Positions 9,858 through 23,706 of a stretch of 64,000 nt of DNA are shown piece by piece. The first letter of the stretch is position 1, and each line of letters opens with the position of its first letter. Location of the stretch: positions 2,170,001-2,234,000 of the forward strand of contig NC_133914.1 in NCBI RefSeq assembly GCF_964199755.1. The letters run 5' to 3'. The position numbers were made by a program, and so were the translations under genes. The DNA is from Larus michahellis (taxonomy: Eukaryota > Chordata > Aves > Charadriiformes > Laridae). The notes beneath the pieces are model-generated. The model was given only the letters and a program-made list of their open reading frames with translations. It did not search any database and was not told where the DNA came from.

Positions 9858-12800
9858 CTACTTCCGAAGGTACCTCTGGGCCAGGATGGCTGCGTCCAAA
9901 GGGTTCATGGGCTGGGCGTCGTGGCCCAGGCGTCGCACAGGGGGGATGTTCCCAAACTGCCGCTTCTGTAGGAAGCTCTTGGCCTCATGCAAGGTGTTCT
10001 TCTCCTCAGCCAAGAGCAGCTGCTGCCTCATGTAGTTCTCGAACTCGTACTGTGAGCACTCCTCTGTCACCTTCACCTGCGAGAGAACCACCCCGTCAGA
10101 GCCACGGCAACACGCAACGGTCCCACAACTCCCCTCCAATGGTCCTGAGCTACCACGGGATAACTGGAGTCACAAGAACTGGACCTGCTGCCAGACGTAC
10201 AGGCAGGACTCGCTAGTGCCACCAGGAACAGAGGTCTGGAGACCTCAGGGGCTCTGTCCTGATGCAGCTTATCCCAACCCTGCCAGACATTCAGGGGCTG
10301 CAGCTGTCTGACCCCAGTTCTCGCATCCCCCCAAGCCCAGCGGAGGGATTCCTGATGGCAACACCGACTGCGGCATCGCAGCCAAAAGCTCCTACAAGGC
10401 TGTCCCCAGGCAGTGAGGTCACGGGCCACCACTTCCAACATAAAATACGCTGGCAAGAAAACAGGATGTTTGCTCCCATTGCAGAACTCACCAGGGAGCC
10501 TGAGCCAACACCGCAACCTCTTCCCAGCTCTCCCAGCGCGTGCGAGCTCTCAGCTGTGTGCAAGGGAGCGCGCTTGCTCAGAGAGCAGCGGCCTGCCCCT
10601 CGGCCAGCTCCAGGGCCAGCGAGCTCACTTCCAGGCAGCATGGCCAGCTGGATGTGACTCCCGGTCCCAGCAGCATGAGCCTTTCCTTCCGCTGCACAGG
10701 ACTGCGATGGACATGGCCACCTCGTAAAGCGGCAGACACAGCTAGGCCCCCGCCGCCCTCCCCTCACCAGCCCGGGGGCCACAAGGGGCTGCCATCTCTT
10801 CCCATTACACACAGACTTGGCACAGGGGCATGGAAAAACAGTTCCGTGGAAAGGAACGTAGGCAAACCTACCTCCTGGGGGTTTTCAGGGTTAGCCACTT
10901 GGTCATCGATGTCTGGCACCACTTGCAAAGGGCCACTCAGCGAGGACATAGACTGCCTGGGGGGAGAGCACGGCGTCAGGGACCTGAAGCACAGCCCCAG
11001 CTCGCCCACCCTCACCCAACAGCCCGGCCAGGGCAACCAGCCTGTGGCACAGCACTGTCTGGACGCCACACCGGCTACTGCTACTAAAGGATGCTATTCC
11101 AAATTCAGTTTCCCTGCCAGAGCTGCCTTTTTTTTTTTTTTTTTTTTTTTTTTAAACAGGATGTGGAACTCTAACTCTTGCATAGGTAGGAGAGAAAACA
11201 GCCACAGCTCCAAAAATCACAGACTTCACTGCTGACTCAACAGGCAGCACAAGAACTTTGCCCAGGCGTGCTGTGCCGCACAGACAGAAGGTCACGGGGC
11301 TGACGAGAGAGGGCTGGACTGAGCAAACACTGCCAGGATCCGTATCTGCCGGAGTGCGCTACTGGAATCTCATCCCGGTTGGTTCATACCAGTCCTGGAG
11401 TCAGAGTTACCCTGGAAAGGCATCCCCACCCTGCACGTGTAGTGTTCCCACTGTAATGGCCTCTCCTGCTCTTCCCTTCTAGAGATCTCCTGCTGCTTTT
11501 ACTTAAAGGATAATGCGGTGCTGATTACAAGCTCGCAGGAAATGCCTGCGTTTGGCTGTATCTGTTTGTACGTGTAAGATATTCCTGACCATTAGACTTC
11601 CTTTAAAAATCAAATCTGGGGAGCAGGAGGGGGGCACAGCAGCAAAGGCCCTCCTGTACCCCAGCACTGTTTTGTAACGTTACTGCTGTACCGGCTCCAG
11701 CCCCGGCCAATGACAAGCATTTGTAGAGGCCACTCTGGCTGTACCACCAGCAGACAACAATGGTTGAGACACAGGATTTAAAGACTTTTTTGCAGCCCTC
11801 ACAGATCCTCCTCTGGTGTCCTGTTTGGCAGCAGTCTCTCCTGGCTGCAGCTGGAATAACACAGCCCGCGGCCAGAGGAGCCACGTTCCTGTCTCTCTCC
11901 TCTTGCACATACCATGATGCTATGATGGAGCTGAGAGAATCCAGCACTTCAGAAGCCGTCAGACGCTGCTGCGGATCCAAGACCAGCAGTTTTCGGATCA
12001 AGCACACAGTGTTTTCTGAGACCCGTCCATCCCTGGGAGAGAGAACGCGCGGTGAGCGCGAGTGCACGAGGTGGGCAGGGGCAGCAGCAGGATGGACGTG
12101 CTGGGAACACGGGTCGGAGACTGCAGGAGCCACCATCGCTTTGACCAAGAGACCCCAGAATTACCCAGGAGGTTCATTCCCTGTCCCTGCAGCATGGGAC
12201 CTTTCTCACCTTTGTACAAGATGTCCCAGCTCCGCTACTGCTTCCTTGGTGGCTACCGCATACAGTCTTTGTTCTCATTACTGCTGCAACCCTCGGGGGC
12301 TTTGATTGAAGCCCCTCCAGCTCCGGCTGTCCCAGTAAGGCCCAGAGCACCGCCCACACAGGCACTAAGAGAAGGGCCTCCCCGGGACAGGCTGTACTCA
12401 CTCAGGGATGGTGTACTCGGCAGCCTTGATTTTGCGGAAAAGCTCCTGAGGTATGCTGTCGTAGAAGGGGAACTGGCCATAGAGCATGGTGAAGAGCACC
12501 ACGCCCAACGCCCACATGTCACTGGGTTTTCCACGGTATGGCCGTCCTGCAGGGAGCAAGGAGACAAAAGCAAGAGGCTTTACGACACCACTCACCTCTG
12601 CAGCTCACCACCAGCACTAAAGGCAATGAAGCAACCTCTGCTGTGATTCTTTTTCCTAAGTATTAATCAAAACCGCTCAAGAATTCCTATCGCAAGACAC
12701 TAAGGACCTCTTTCAAAGGTGCATCCTTTGCCAGCAAGCACACTGTTCATCTCCATACAGGTGTCTTCCCTCTCCCTGCAGAGCAGAATGGCCCCGATGA

Positions 12801-15800
12801 GATTCAAAAACATCAAGTAATCAGAGCCACTGCGTACTGTGCTGCGTTCACACCTTGCTCCCCTTCCCATCCCTGCAGGCTGCCGCCGCCGGCAGCCCCT
12901 GAGCCCCGCAGGCTCCCCAGACGCACCTTGCTGTGAGTTCAGGCCAAAGGAGAAGAGAACTTAAGGGCCAGTGAGTGCGAGGCACAGGGAGGCAGGAAAG
13001 AAATCCTGAGAAGAGTAAGTGCCCCACGGGTGAGGAGCGGCCCAAGACTAGCCCCAGCCTCACCACCCCAGCTGCAGTGGGGATTTCATAGAAAATCATA
13101 AAATGTGTTGGGTTGGAAGGGACCATCCTTCCTAAAGGCCATCTCGTCCAACCCCCTGCAGTCAGCAGGGACATCTGTAACTAGATCAGGTCGCTCAGAG
13201 CCTCATCCAGCCTGGCCTTGAATGTCTCCAGGGATGGGGCCTCCACCCCCTCTCTGGGCAACCTGGGCCGGTGTCTCACCACCCTCAGTGTACAGAACTT
13301 CTTCCTCATGGCTGATCTGAACCTGCCCTGCTCTAGTTTAAACCATTGGCCCTCGTCCTGTCGCTGCGTGCCCTTGCAAACAGCCCCTCCCCAGCTTTCC
13401 TGGAGCCCCTTTAGGGACTGGCAGGGGCTCTAAGGTCTCCCCGGAGCCTTCTCTTCTCCAGGCTGAACCCCCCCAGCTCTCTCAGCCTGTCCCCAAAGCA
13501 GAGGGGCTCCAGCCCTCGGATCATCTTCGTGGCCTCCTCTGGACCCGCTACAACAGCTCCATGTCCTGCCTGTGCTGAGCGCTCCAGAGCTGGACACAGT
13601 ACTCCAGGTCGGGTATTTGCGTTGAAGCACAGACTGAGACGCTCCACACCCGGCTCAGATGGAGCCCATCGAGATGGGACTCTGCCTCTGGGACAGATCC
13701 AGCACACAGCCACTGGAGCCTGCTGTGAAGCCCCGGAGGGAGCAGGAAGGTGCCTCCCTGGCACAAAGACATTCCTGAAAGCTGCTGCAGCCCCAGCACG
13801 CCCTGGGATCCACTCAGTCCCAGGGCTGCTTTAAAGCCCCTTCAATCGCACAATAAATCAGCCAACAGCAGCATGCATGAGGGTCAAAAAATTAAACTCC
13901 AGTGCTGTACCACAGCATAGGACTGAGGGAATGACTTCCTCTGACTCACACAGTGAGTCACTGCTGCAGCATTTGTTATTTGTACTAATTATTCTTTGCT
14001 TTATATGCTCAAAAAAAGGCACCTCTCCCTCCTCCTCCAGCTTTTCCTGCGGTGACATTTCAGCAGCCATAAAACGCAAGCCGTCTCTTAGCAGAAGACA
14101 GCTTCTCCTGGAGACCTAAAACAATGATTAATTCTTGAGGCGCTTTAGCTTCCTCTCGCACAGGAGCATTAGCGATACAGACAGAGGGAAGCTCAGAGTC
14201 TGAAGGTGGTGGTGAAGCCTGGAATGTCCTCAAGTAACTTTTCCCTCGATGCGTGGAGGGGAACTGCAGACTGAACCATTTGGGAACAGCATTTTCGAGA
14301 GCACGGGATGGAGCTGCACGGACTCCCCGTGGGGACGGGCTATTCACAGAGACATCAGAGCTGGAGCACGGTGCGATTGCACCCCAAGGTCAGCCCAGGT
14401 GGTGCTACAGCATGATGCAGTCCTGCAACTAAGGCTTCTCCTTGCAGGGTCTTGAACACCCTCAGCCACCAGAGAAGGCAGCAAAGAGCCTGTTCCGTGC
14501 CTTGTGGCATGTGGCCTACAGACTGGCTGGTCAACCCACCACGAGAGCCGTCAGAAGAAACATGGGTGGCTGGAGCTGAGCTGTGCTGGCGGGGAGGGTG
14601 ACAGGGTGTCGAGGACAGAACGGCACCCCAGCCAAGGAGGCAGGAGCAGCTCCGTGCAGCCTTTACCAGACACCGGCCACTCGAGCTGCAACTGCTCCAA
14701 GCTCCTGTAGAGCAGTTGGCTCATATCATCCATCTGGTTACAGGGGCCTCAGGATATCCTGCAGAACAGGAAAGGCCTGCAAAAAACACACGTCGCACCT
14801 CCCCGCCTGCCTCTGCTCCCTTCCTGGAAGCAGCCTTAAACCTGCCTGGCAGATCACAGCGGAAGAGCTCAGCTACATTTATTGCTGCCGCCTGTAAACC
14901 TGACAACAAACTCACTGAGGGGAGTCCACTGGGTCTGGAAATATCACGATTAGTTCCCTCCTAGGGCACTTCTGAAATACAACAGCTCAGGATACCACGA
15001 ATGAATAAGTCAAATCTTCAGCAGAGGTGTTTTCAGTATTCTAGATGTTATCCTCACACAAACCAGTGTGACAGCCTGGTAAGGGTTCTGGCCTTGGCGC
15101 TGGCTATATGCACACCAGGGAGTGGTGCTGCCCGACACGCTGCCAGTTGGTCCAGAAAAGCTGGCACCGATGACCTGCTGTCAGTTTTAGGCAGTTTCCC
15201 ATCATCCAAGTGCTAGCTCAGCCCTGCGGATGGATAACCCTTGGCAGGTGGGATGCATTAGAATCATAGAATCATAGGGTTGGAAGGAACCTCTGGAGAT
15301 CATCCCGTCCCACCCCCTGCCAGAGCAGGGTCACCCAGAGCAGGTGGCACAGGAACGCCTCCAGGCGGGGTTGGGATGTCTCCAGAGACGGAGACTCCCC
15401 CACCTCTCTGGGCAGCCTGTGCCAGGGCTCTGCCACCCTCACAGCAAAGAAGTTCCTCCTCGTGTTGAGGTGGAACTTCCCATGTTCAAGTTTGTGCCCG
15501 TTACCCCTTGTCCTGTCCCCATCCTCCTGACACCCCCCCTTTCACTATTTAGCAGCATTGATAAGATCCCCCCTCAGCCATCTTTTTTCCAGACTGAAGA
15601 GACCCAAATCCCTCAGTCTTTAGGGATGACCATGGGCTGCACATGCAGTTCAGCTCCATCCAAAGGGATTTTTATCTGTGCTCACAGGGAGTGCTCCACA
15701 ACATGAGCTAATGCACGGTAACTGGAGTCTATACAGACTTAGAGAAAGATGCTTCAGATGCACAGTCCCAACTGTAAGTACATCTTCCAACACTTTAGTC

Positions 15801-18800
15801 AAGCTCACCTGGATGAGAGCGAAAAACCCCACAAGAACAACCCCAAAATGATGCCTTGGTCACTGCCCTGACAAAGAGGACAATCACTGCCTGCTCAGCT
15901 CACAAGAGCTAGCACAGAGTTCATCCAAGAGAAACCTCCTCAAGCAACTAGACAGACAAAAAGTACATCTGCTTCGGAAAGTCCCGTGCACTGGAAACAG
16001 TTAAAAGGTGGGAGGACGTTAGGGAAAGCTGTTCTTCGCCAGGCTTCTGCTTAAGTCCTCTGCTGGAGACAAGGCACAGGCCAGACTGCGGGAGACAAGA
16101 TACAGCCCGAACAGACTGCTGGTCTGGCCTGCTGCGATCATTCCTTTATTTTTAAGTAACTCCTCTCAGTTGGCCCAGAAGCCGCCCAGAGGGTCAGTAG
16201 TTCCCCTCTGGAAGGGAGCAGCAGCTGCAGCAACTGCTCCTGTTAGTGCACAGCCTGGAACAAACTGACATTATGGTGGGGTTTGGACCCATTGCCGCTT
16301 AGGCCTAGGGATTTACCTGCAGCTTAAGGAACAAGACTCAGATGTTGGAAACAGAACATCTCGTCTGCAGTCGGACTTACTTAGTAACAGGCAGGGAGCT
16401 TTTAATTAGCTTTGAAGTTCAGACTAGCCTTAAGAAAAAAGTTACAGTTGCTCCTTCCCTCCATACTTTCCCAGCTGGAAAACACAGACTAAGTCTCATA
16501 ACCCAACCCTAATTAAGAGGCTCTCACAGAAGGCAAGTTACATTTGGGAACAGAACTAGGTGGTTTCCATTTATTGTCAAGAGCCACAAATAAATGAAAC
16601 AAGCGGTAAGTGTGGGGGCTGTGAACTCCCACTGAGGACCGAAGGGGATTCGCCTACCACTAAGCACGTCCGGGCTGATGTAGGCAGGGCTCCCTCGCTG
16701 GTCTTTCAGCAGGTCATCTTCACTCACGAGGTGCTTTCCAAGACAGAAGTTTGTTATGGTTATTCGATGAGTCCTGGGGAGAATCAGAAGACATCAGTGA
16801 ACATGGGCTGTCCTGCATGAGCCAAACAGCACCGAGGAAGTTAATGCCAAAACAGAGGTGTGCGCCTGTGGGGTTCTTTGGGAAGCCTGAAGTGCTGGGA
16901 AAAGACAAGCGGAGCTGCAAGATCAACTCCATCCCGACAGGGAGGGATGCCAGGCCTGCCAGCATGGCTTGCAGGACTCTTACAGGGGGAGTAAGAGGAT
17001 CTATTTTACAGCTATGGACAATGCCTACTGACAACCTGAGTGGCACGTGTAAACGTGGCTGTAAGCACCTTGTAGCCACACAGCCGCCTTCTGGCCAGCC
17101 ACCCTAGGAGCATCCGCACCCTGCAGGCATCAGCAGCACCAGCATCCGCACTTCCGTGCCTGCTGACCAGCATAGGGCATGAGTGTTAAGAAAGCGAAAG
17201 TTTATTTTAACAGCTGATTCTCCCCTACACTTCCCAGCTACCGTCTGTGAAAGCATCTCCTCCGCACAACATCTTCTGGAAGCTGAGGGAAAACACCCTA
17301 CGGAAGGGCTGCCCCATGACTGCGCCCTGTGCACCATTTGCTCGAGCGCCACTAGCAGATGAGTTACGGGACCTTCCATCAGCTTCAGTTCACCTGCTTT
17401 TGTGTTACCCAACAGTCCCACAGCAGGAGCCCTGTGGCAGTTTTACCTGATCTGCAGGACTGTTCTTCATGTGCAAGGACACAGAACAATCTCATCAACA
17501 CCCAAAAAACCTCTTACATTTCAGTACTTCAGAACAGGGGAGAACTGCAGGTACACGCGACTTCTCTGTTAAGATACCCCTACTTCCCTGTGGTATTGCC
17601 AGCTCCAATTAGGTAATTTTTCCAGGGAAAGTAAGCTTATTACAAAATTACTACCACATTAAATCTTTCATGTCACTCAGGTACTTTGGATTCTAACGTA
17701 CAACTTGAAGAACTGAGCAGAAAAACATTGTCTAGAAGATTTCTATATCCTTGAAAAGTATTGCACAACTAGAGCCTGAGAGCATGAATTAAGTCAGTCA
17801 AAATAACCAAGAAATATTTCCAGCAAATCTAAGAGACAAGTGAAATAAAACCAAGTGTGGGTTGGCAATGGAGAGTTGATTATTAAGACAGACAGACTTG
17901 TGTTTAAAAAGTGTTAGCTTCAACTGTCAAGAGACTTCCCTGGCTGAATAACAATTTGCAGGATTTGTTAAAGATTTAAAAGACTGAGTGTTCTAAAGGA
18001 CACTGAAACGTTCAGCGTTGCTTGGTTTTATTTAGTCACTGAAATTTGATCTAATCTGTAATCATCCAACTACTGCGCTGGCTAATTGGAAAACCTGCAA
18101 GGCTTTAACGTCCCCATCTCGCAGGGGACAATGTCAGAGTGATCTTCGTTAGCCCAGGGTGTACGAGGCCTGGATAGGACATCGCAGTGATAAGCGGCCA
18201 CCTCCACCTTCACTCCCCGACCACCAGAAAAGACCTGGCTCTTTTGTGAGCAGGGCTGGAACAGAGCAAACGTTTCTGCTTAGCCCCAGTGACTGGTCCT
18301 CTCCATGGTGATCTATTCTTACGCCTCACCCACCCTTCCACATGACTCACTGCTGTAGAGGCTACAGTTTTTCCTCACCAAAGCTGATGGGCTTGCTAGT
18401 AAAAAGCCAAAACATAGCATGCAATACAAAGAATTACTTTGGCAAGTGCGTTCACAAAGCTTCAAATACCTCCCCCTCCCTGCCTGCTAGTGGGGGCCCC
18501 TGTGTGCAGCTCCATCAGTGGGATGCTCCAGTGCACACTTTGCCCAGAAAAGAAGGGAAGCGCCGGGTGCATCCTTAAAGCAGCAACCTTTGTCTGCCTC
18601 TTCCTAGCAAGGAGAGTCAAAGCAGCAAGCAGAAGATAGGAGATTAATCTTAAAGCAGCTCTATAGAAATGACTTAAAAAAAAATTTACAGGTGGCCCTG
18701 AAAACCAGCAGCTGCTGTGTGCTGGGGGGACCAAGTTCAGCCTCAGCAGGTAAAAATCTGTTTGCTTTCAAACAGTGTTAGGGAGGGGGGAGACGCAAGC

Positions 18801-21800
18801 TGTGACCACAGTGAACCTGCATGCTTTGTACAGACTCTGGAAGCCTGCAGCCTAAAGCCTTCCGGTTTTTTATTCATTCCAGAGAAAAACAGACAGTGCG
18901 AAGAGACAATGAATTCCTCTCATTCTTAAAGTTAGCGCAAAATATTTAGCCAGTAATATAATACTGAAGGACACAGCAGAACATCTGAACGGGAACTCGC
19001 TTGCCATCCAAGTAAGGACATAACCCAAGACAACTAAAAAAAACCTCCAAGGAGCCACCAAGCCAAGTGCAGGTGCCACCAGCTGCCTCTCACTGCGCTG
19101 AACTCCTGCCCCAGTGACTCCAGTCACTCTGGTCCCTCCTGCCTCTGCCCAGCATCCTCCACAGGCAGGACATCAGCGCGTTATAAGCTGCGGCTGGCTT
19201 CAAACCAGCTAACGGGAACAAGGGAGCTATTTCAAGCACAGATACAGACCAGACAGAAGAACTTTTGTTTAGGTAAGTAAATATTTTACTGCTAGCAAAA
19301 ACACAGCAGTGTAACAGTCAAAGATTTAACACTGCTGCAATTATAGTACAGGCTGCAGTGTTGGGAATTCCTTTAGCACGATGGAAAGCGAGTTATGTGA
19401 ACAGAACCTCTTTATTTTAATTTTTTAACTCTTTTTTTTTTTTAATATATATATATATAAAAGCATGCCTCTTGCAGGTTTCTGAATTACTATAAAATTT
19501 AGCTTTCAGAAGTCAGAATCCAAAAAAAAGTGCTGGCATTGGGTCACTAAGGTTGGTGGCAGAGGAAACTATCTAGGTTGGGCTCAATTCGTTTTTGGAG
19601 ATTAACTCATATAACTTCGAACTGGATTTTGTATTTTTGCGCAGCCTGCTTCCATTTCCCTCGCCCTTCTCACATGACAGCACTCTCAACAAGCATTACC
19701 GTCTGCTGTTTCTAACAGAAATCTGCTTCAGAGAAAAACCGTAAGACAACTGCCAGAACAGCAGCTCTCCAGCGGACTTACCTTTTGTTTAGCACCATGT
19801 TTCCTAGTTTCAAGTCTCTGTGCACAATATTTTTCTGTAAAATATATAATAATACAACGTGAGCAAAAGCGTATTTGTTATAGAAGCATAAATTTGACAC
19901 TCGGACAAATGCACTAGGTATCTTCTGAAATCGCGTCATCGTCATTCTCAGAAATAACCTAGACACAGGTTTCGAGTCAGGCGGCACCCTGGGTACTTTG
20001 TGCACTTCATTTTCGATTCTGGTCAGAAGGACAGAACAAGCAAGTTTGCTACTTCGAACACACAGACTGTCTTGACTAAAACTAAGAAGCCTGAAACTTA
20101 AGCGTCCAGGCTCAGCAAGACCAATATGATGAGCGTTTCCTCAAAAGACAGACACTTCGTTGCTCGGGTAAGGAAGGACGAGTGTCCCTTGCCACGGGGT
20201 AACAAGTCAAACATTGGCATATTTTTATGACAGTAATTTCTATTTCATGGCTCTCAAACTTGTAGCTTGAGGTTCTGATCCCAGAAATCAATTCTTAGAT
20301 ACTGATTTATTTTGCTTCAAAGGGAAATAGCTTGAAGTGTTTCCTGCATTCGATTAGCCTCTGCTCTCCACTGCCACCACCCCTTTCTGAGGTTCCTAAC
20401 GCTGTAGTTCACCTCATCTGCATTTAGTCCAGCTGGGCCCTCTCCACAGCCAATAAATGCTACGTTATCATCAAGAAACTTGAGGGGAAGGGAAGGGAAG
20501 GCTCTTTTATGGCTTGAAGTCTTACGCAGAGGGAAACAGCTGAAACACCCATGCTCTGTAACCGTGCCACCGCCTGCGCAAGGAAGCCTTAGAACATCAT
20601 TATGCTAACGTGGGAAAACTAAGCCTTCCAGCACCGAAAGGGATAACAAAGATCTTACCTTATGTAATGCTTCTACCACTCGTACCACATCATAAAATAT
20701 CACTACTGTCTCCCGCTCACTGAGTCTCTTCTCTTTAATGACATAATGCTGCAGATTGATCAGATCTGCTGTTTTGTCACTGAAATCATGAGCACAGAGA
20801 CAGTCTAACACAAGACAAATGCGCTTCTTCATTTTTCTGACCATTCTGTTGGCTTCTAGATCTTCTATAATTTCACAAGCTCGGTCCTACAGGGAGGCAA
20901 ACAAATGAGCAATAGTTTAGGGAAGTGATCTAGGCATATGGACTCACGTACAGAGCACTAGAGAACAAATAACTACACGGTGATCTCAAAATAAGCAAAT
21001 GCAGTCGCAGTGCTTGATCACTGCCCCAAGCTGGGATTTCAAAAAGAAGATACCTGATCTCTAATTAAAGAAGCCAGAGAAAAATCTATGCTGTTTGGCT
21101 GTATGTGTAAGTCACACTGATATTCTTTATTTACACATAGACACCTTTAGATAAAACCTAGAACAACTCTACAGGGGTACAGACTCTGTGAATCCTAGGG
21201 ATCCAAACACATTAGTAACGAGAAGAACAGAAATCTTAAGATACAATTAGCAGTTCTTCCGTAACATTAAACAGGATACAGCTGAGTTACACATTTAGCT
21301 TATTTAAGATATAGTACAGATGTCCTCAAAGGAAAAAAATCTGTTGACAAAGTTTAACCACCAAGGCAATACCAACATCCAACCAGGAATTCCTGCCAGC
21401 CCGTCACATCCATGAACAGCTCTGAAGGTGATAACAGCAGCGCCATTCACTCACACGAGACACTGACCAGCACAAACAGTTTCTCGGCAATTCGTCCCCT
21501 CTTACGAGTCATCACAAAACAGTACAGGGACTGGAAAGCACAAATTCGGTTCTAAAGGGTGCTCCATGGCACAATTAATTTGCCGGTGAAGCAGCTATTT
21601 TTCCACTTGATGGGGATGCTACTGAGCACCTGTTCCATCTTTGAACGTTCTCACATTTGCCAAATCCCAAACCCCGTTACATCCCACTTAACCCTCAAAA
21701 GCCCCCGCCGCAAACTTGCTTGTTTGAAGCAGCAGCGGTTAATCTCAGCCATGTGCCGGTGATTCCTTACACACAAGAACGGGGTCAGCACAAACCGTAC

Positions 21801-23698
21801 ATTAAAGAGCAGCTCAAGCCAATAGCCATTCCTGGCGTTCCCCCAAGCCGGATGGTGACCAGCTGTACCTGAAAGAGCCCGTGATGATGGACCACTCCCT
21901 CCTGGTTGTGGAGCAGGGAAAGGAGAGAATACTCTGTGTGCAGCAGCATCTTGCCCTGTCGTTCCTCCTGGGTTTCTATTCCTTTATCACCCCTTTCTTC
22001 TAAGGTGAGAATCTTCAGGAAGAGGGAAAAGACCTTTACAGCTCCCAGAAAAACCCAAACACCCCCAATCCTCTCACATTTTAGGTATTCACATGTGTTT
22101 AACAGCTGATGTAATTATTCTGATGTTTGCATACTTGCCACAAACCTGTCTGAACCAACATCTGTGCAGAAGGCACAGCAGGAGCTTGATTAACACAGGA
22201 ATGCAGCTCAGGTGGCTTTCCGCAAATATCCCAGGTGACTTTTCCCCACTGGAGCCCCCCCAATGCCAGGCACAGGGGAGCAGAGGGCTCCAGGAGAGCA
22301 GCGCACAGAGGCCTCGTCTCAGGGCTGATCTCGACAGCAGACCTGTGCCTGGCAGAACTGCCCTGCCGAGGGGAAGTTCCGACAGCGCCCTGGTGCTGCC
22401 AACAGCACACGCTACTGTAAGCGCTTCTGTCGCAAGAGCTCAAGTTAAAGAGCTCTGAAGATCTGGAAGCCCTGCAGTTTGCTTACCTTTAGCTGATAGA
22501 AGTCATCTGTCCCATCCTTTCTTGCCAAACACTGAACAATACTTGGCACAGGGGAGTTACCTAAACGTGGACCTAACAGCACAAAGCAAAAACAGACTTG
22601 TTTTCCTTTAAGCAGCAATGACTAATTCAGGGTTACATCAGTAAGCAAGTGTCACGCAGTTTACATTAGTTTAAACTAAGTTCCTTTTTTTTTTTTCCAG
22701 GAGACCTAATGTGTTTCCACAAATTACAATCTTCAGAAAAAAAAAAAAAAAAGAAAAAAAAAGAGGCACTGAACTCTGAAACGTTTTCAGACAATGTTTC
22801 ATTTGTTCACTGGAGAAACATTTAACTAAAGCCCACACATGGCACAGCTGTTTTGAGAAATTCAAATTTCTGCATGCCTGAACCATAAGGCTTTTACATT
22901 TACTAGCAACACCCATGGCAACTGCTGTTGCCACACCTCCGCAGCCAGCCGCCACCTCTGCAGGACTGCTCAGGTTGGCAGATCAGTCCAAGTTTCAGCT
23001 TAACCTACAGTCCCCAGCCCCCAGCTTCAATCAATCAGCTTCCAACCGATTACCTGTTGGTTTTCACTGGGAAGTCCATCATGGTTTTTTGATGGTTTAT
23101 ATAACTACTTCTGAACTAACAACTATTCCAGCAAGTCTCAAAAGGTAGCAGAGTGGTCTTGCCTTGGCACGTACCGCTTATAACGACCACTGCAGCATTA
23201 TTAAATTGCCCACATGCCGATTTGGCAGCATATATCGTGCAAGCAGGGTTGAACATCTCCCCAGAGATCTAACCAAAAAGCCCCCTGAATGAAGTTGCTC
23301 TTTAACAAAGTCTAAGGATGTGGGTTAAAAAAAAAAAAAAAGAAAAAAAAAAAAGCAAGGGCTCATATTTATCTTAAATGCCAAGCCTGCCTTGCTGTAT
23401 TAGTATTACAGATCTCCTCAGCTTGACTAGCTGCAGAAGCTCCAAGGGCTACAGCAAGTGAACTGCACTCTGAGGTAAGACGCTAAATTACACATCTGCT
23501 TTGTCTCATTTCGAAGTGCCTTTTATTTTCAGTTTTGCAGTCAGCAGCTACCTTGAAAACTGAAGAAGAAAACCCTCTCTGCTTACCTAGGATAAAAGGG
23601 CCCGCTCTCTTGGCATTATTTCCAGAAATCCCTGTACAAAGAGCTTTTGCCTTAGTGGATGTTTCCCCAGCTCCTCTGTCTGACGCTCGCCGCTTCAT
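9858..23698 (-). CDS. STK40: STK40 (serine/threonine kinase 40, SgK495) pseudokinase
   Basis: Ten coding exons in transcript order: 23587-23698, 22487-22572, 21869-22012, 20659-20886, 19782-19834, 16658-16773, 12402-12546, 11913-12032, 10872-10956, 9858-10076. The sum is 1308 nt, 435 aa, the human length. The start [14 protein letters not shown] and end AQRYLRK match human. The kinase-like fold carries the catalytic-loop sequence HRDLKLGN at residues 195-202, but Asn-Phe-Cys (216-218) replaces the metal-binding DFG, which supports a pseudokinase. QVVPDID at 346-352 fits the Val-Pro-acidic motif by which STK40 and Tribbles proteins bind the WD40 domain of COP1. STK40 is thought to present substrates to this ubiquitin ligase and affects differentiation and metabolism. 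The acceptor before the start is at 23707. An in-frame upstream ATG lies in the first exon (see the exon at 33130). Confidence 0.97.
11128..11153. repeat. Poly(T) run of 26
   Basis: An uninterrupted T tract on + in the STK40 intron between exons at 10956 and 11913. No element body was recognised beside it. Confidence 0.9.
13086..13612 (-). mobile_element. CR1 LINE fragment (3' part) in an STK40 intron
   Basis: Read on +, it has the typical reverse-complement CR1 order: a degenerate terminal ATCATA motif, GTTGGAAGGGACC, CCAACCCCCTGCAGTCAGCA, CCTGGCCTTGAATGTCTCCA, GGTCTCCCCGGAGCCTTCTC and GACACAGTACTCCAG. The element is therefore on the - strand with its 3' end at the lower coordinate. It is 5'-truncated, as most CR1 copies are, and moderately diverged. 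It lies between STK40 exons at 12546 and 16658. Confidence 0.93.
15261..15622 (-). mobile_element. CR1 LINE fragment with intact 3' terminal repeat
   Basis: It begins with AGAATCATAGAATCATAG, the reverse complement of the CR1 3' terminal repeat, followed by GTTGGAAGGAACCTCTGGAG and further CR1 3' sequence up to the ACCCAAATCCCTCAGTCTTT region. It is on the - strand and 5'-truncated. It belongs to a different, apparently less diverged subfamily than the copy at 13086. It lies in the same STK40 intron. Confidence 0.94.
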
Positions 23699-23706
23699 CC
23701 TTGGCT

